32,097 nt of DNA from Coriobacteriales bacterium. GTDB lineage: Bacteria; Actinomycetota; Coriobacteriia; Coriobacteriales; UBA8131. The notes under the pieces are model-generated. The model did no database searches and was not told where the DNA came from. It worked only from the letters and a program-made list of their open reading frames with translations. Made by a program: the position numbers and the translations under genes. Below, piece after piece: positions 32,006 through 32,097 of this stretch; within the stretch, counting starts at the first letter, position 1; every line of letters begins with the position of its first letter. The stretch is taken from the NCBI GenBank assembly GCA_031286245.1, contig JAITUO010000127.1:1-32097 (forward strand). Direction: 5' to 3'.

Positions 32006-32097
32006 ATGAGCACTAACCAAATCATCGTTCAGGCTTTAGCAGATCTGGATGAGGGCCTGTTATACGACGAAATCAAGAAATCTGTAGAAGCCGGCGC
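32006..32097 (+). CDS. Corrinoid (B12-binding) methyltransferase protein, N-terminal part, cut by window end
   Basis: Thirty codons are visible, MSTNQIIVQALADLDEGLLY onward. The pattern ALADLDEGLLYDEIKKSVEAG is the first helix pair of the cap domain of MtaC/MtbC-type corrinoid proteins, which carry the methyl group on cobalamin between two methyltransferases. It starts 30 bp after the preceding gene behind TTGGAGAT, so both are in one operon. The cobalamin-binding domain with its DxHxxG motif would lie beyond the window. Confidence 0.75.
   Translation, partial: MSTNQIIVQALADLDEGLLYDEIKKSVEAG

Noticed and set aside
1..32097. Prophage, integrative element or tRNA/rRNA gene
   Set aside because: No integrase, structural phage gene, intact transposase or convincing tRNA cloverleaf was found; the accessory genes are scattered among housekeeping genes.

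Overview
The window looks like a chromosomal segment of a Gram-positive, probably anaerobic bacterium of moderate G+C. The evidence is strong AAGGAGG-type ribosome binding sites, several TTG and GTG starts, a lactococcin 972-type bacteriocin locus, a ThiT/ThiN thiamine pair, a class II fructose bisphosphatase and a corrinoid methyltransferase. A Clostridia-like member of the Bacillota is my first guess. The membrane-embedded LuxR regulator next to a corrinoid methyltransferase would also fit a coriobacterium. This is inference; no rRNA gene is present to settle it.

Housekeeping backbone: rpe, a cysteine desulfurase, a PHP phosphatase, a diacylglycerol kinase-like lipid kinase and priA lie co-directionally at 0.3-6.7 kb. 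def, fmt and rsmB follow at 18.0-21.2 kb, and glpX, thiT and thiN at 25.9-28.5 kb. In many Bacillota priA, def, fmt, rsmB, rpe and thiN sit close together. Here the same genes are separated by accessory blocks.

Accessory block 1 (6.7-18 kb): a 193-bp element with perfect 44-bp inverted repeats precedes a metallo-beta-lactamase gene. A minus-strand lactococcin 972 locus follows (bacteriocin precursor, about 760-aa permease, ATPase). The precursor frame is broken at an A-AAT-TTT site, and a -1 shift there restores a family-like C terminus. After it come a two-gene ABC-2 exporter, a 1031-aa surface protein anchored by C-terminal membrane helices instead of LPXTG, and a stand-alone Fic protein.

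Accessory block 2 (21.5-25.9 kb): an exported protein of unknown function preceded by a decayed secreted-protein gene with an intact-looking promoter, remnants of IS3- and IS1634-like elements, a 138-bp element with 28-bp inverted repeats, and a GntR (YtrA-like)/ATPase/permease operon behind a 13+13-bp palindrome.

Right end (26.9-32.1 kb): a 19-bp tandem repeat and a probable TPP riboswitch lie ahead of thiT-thiN. A minus-strand multi-TM LuxR regulator is then separated by a hairpin-rich 0.6-kb intergenic region from a divergent corrinoid methyltransferase operon, which runs off the window. Hairpins ending in TTTTCTCC(A/C)CA recur in several intergenic regions.
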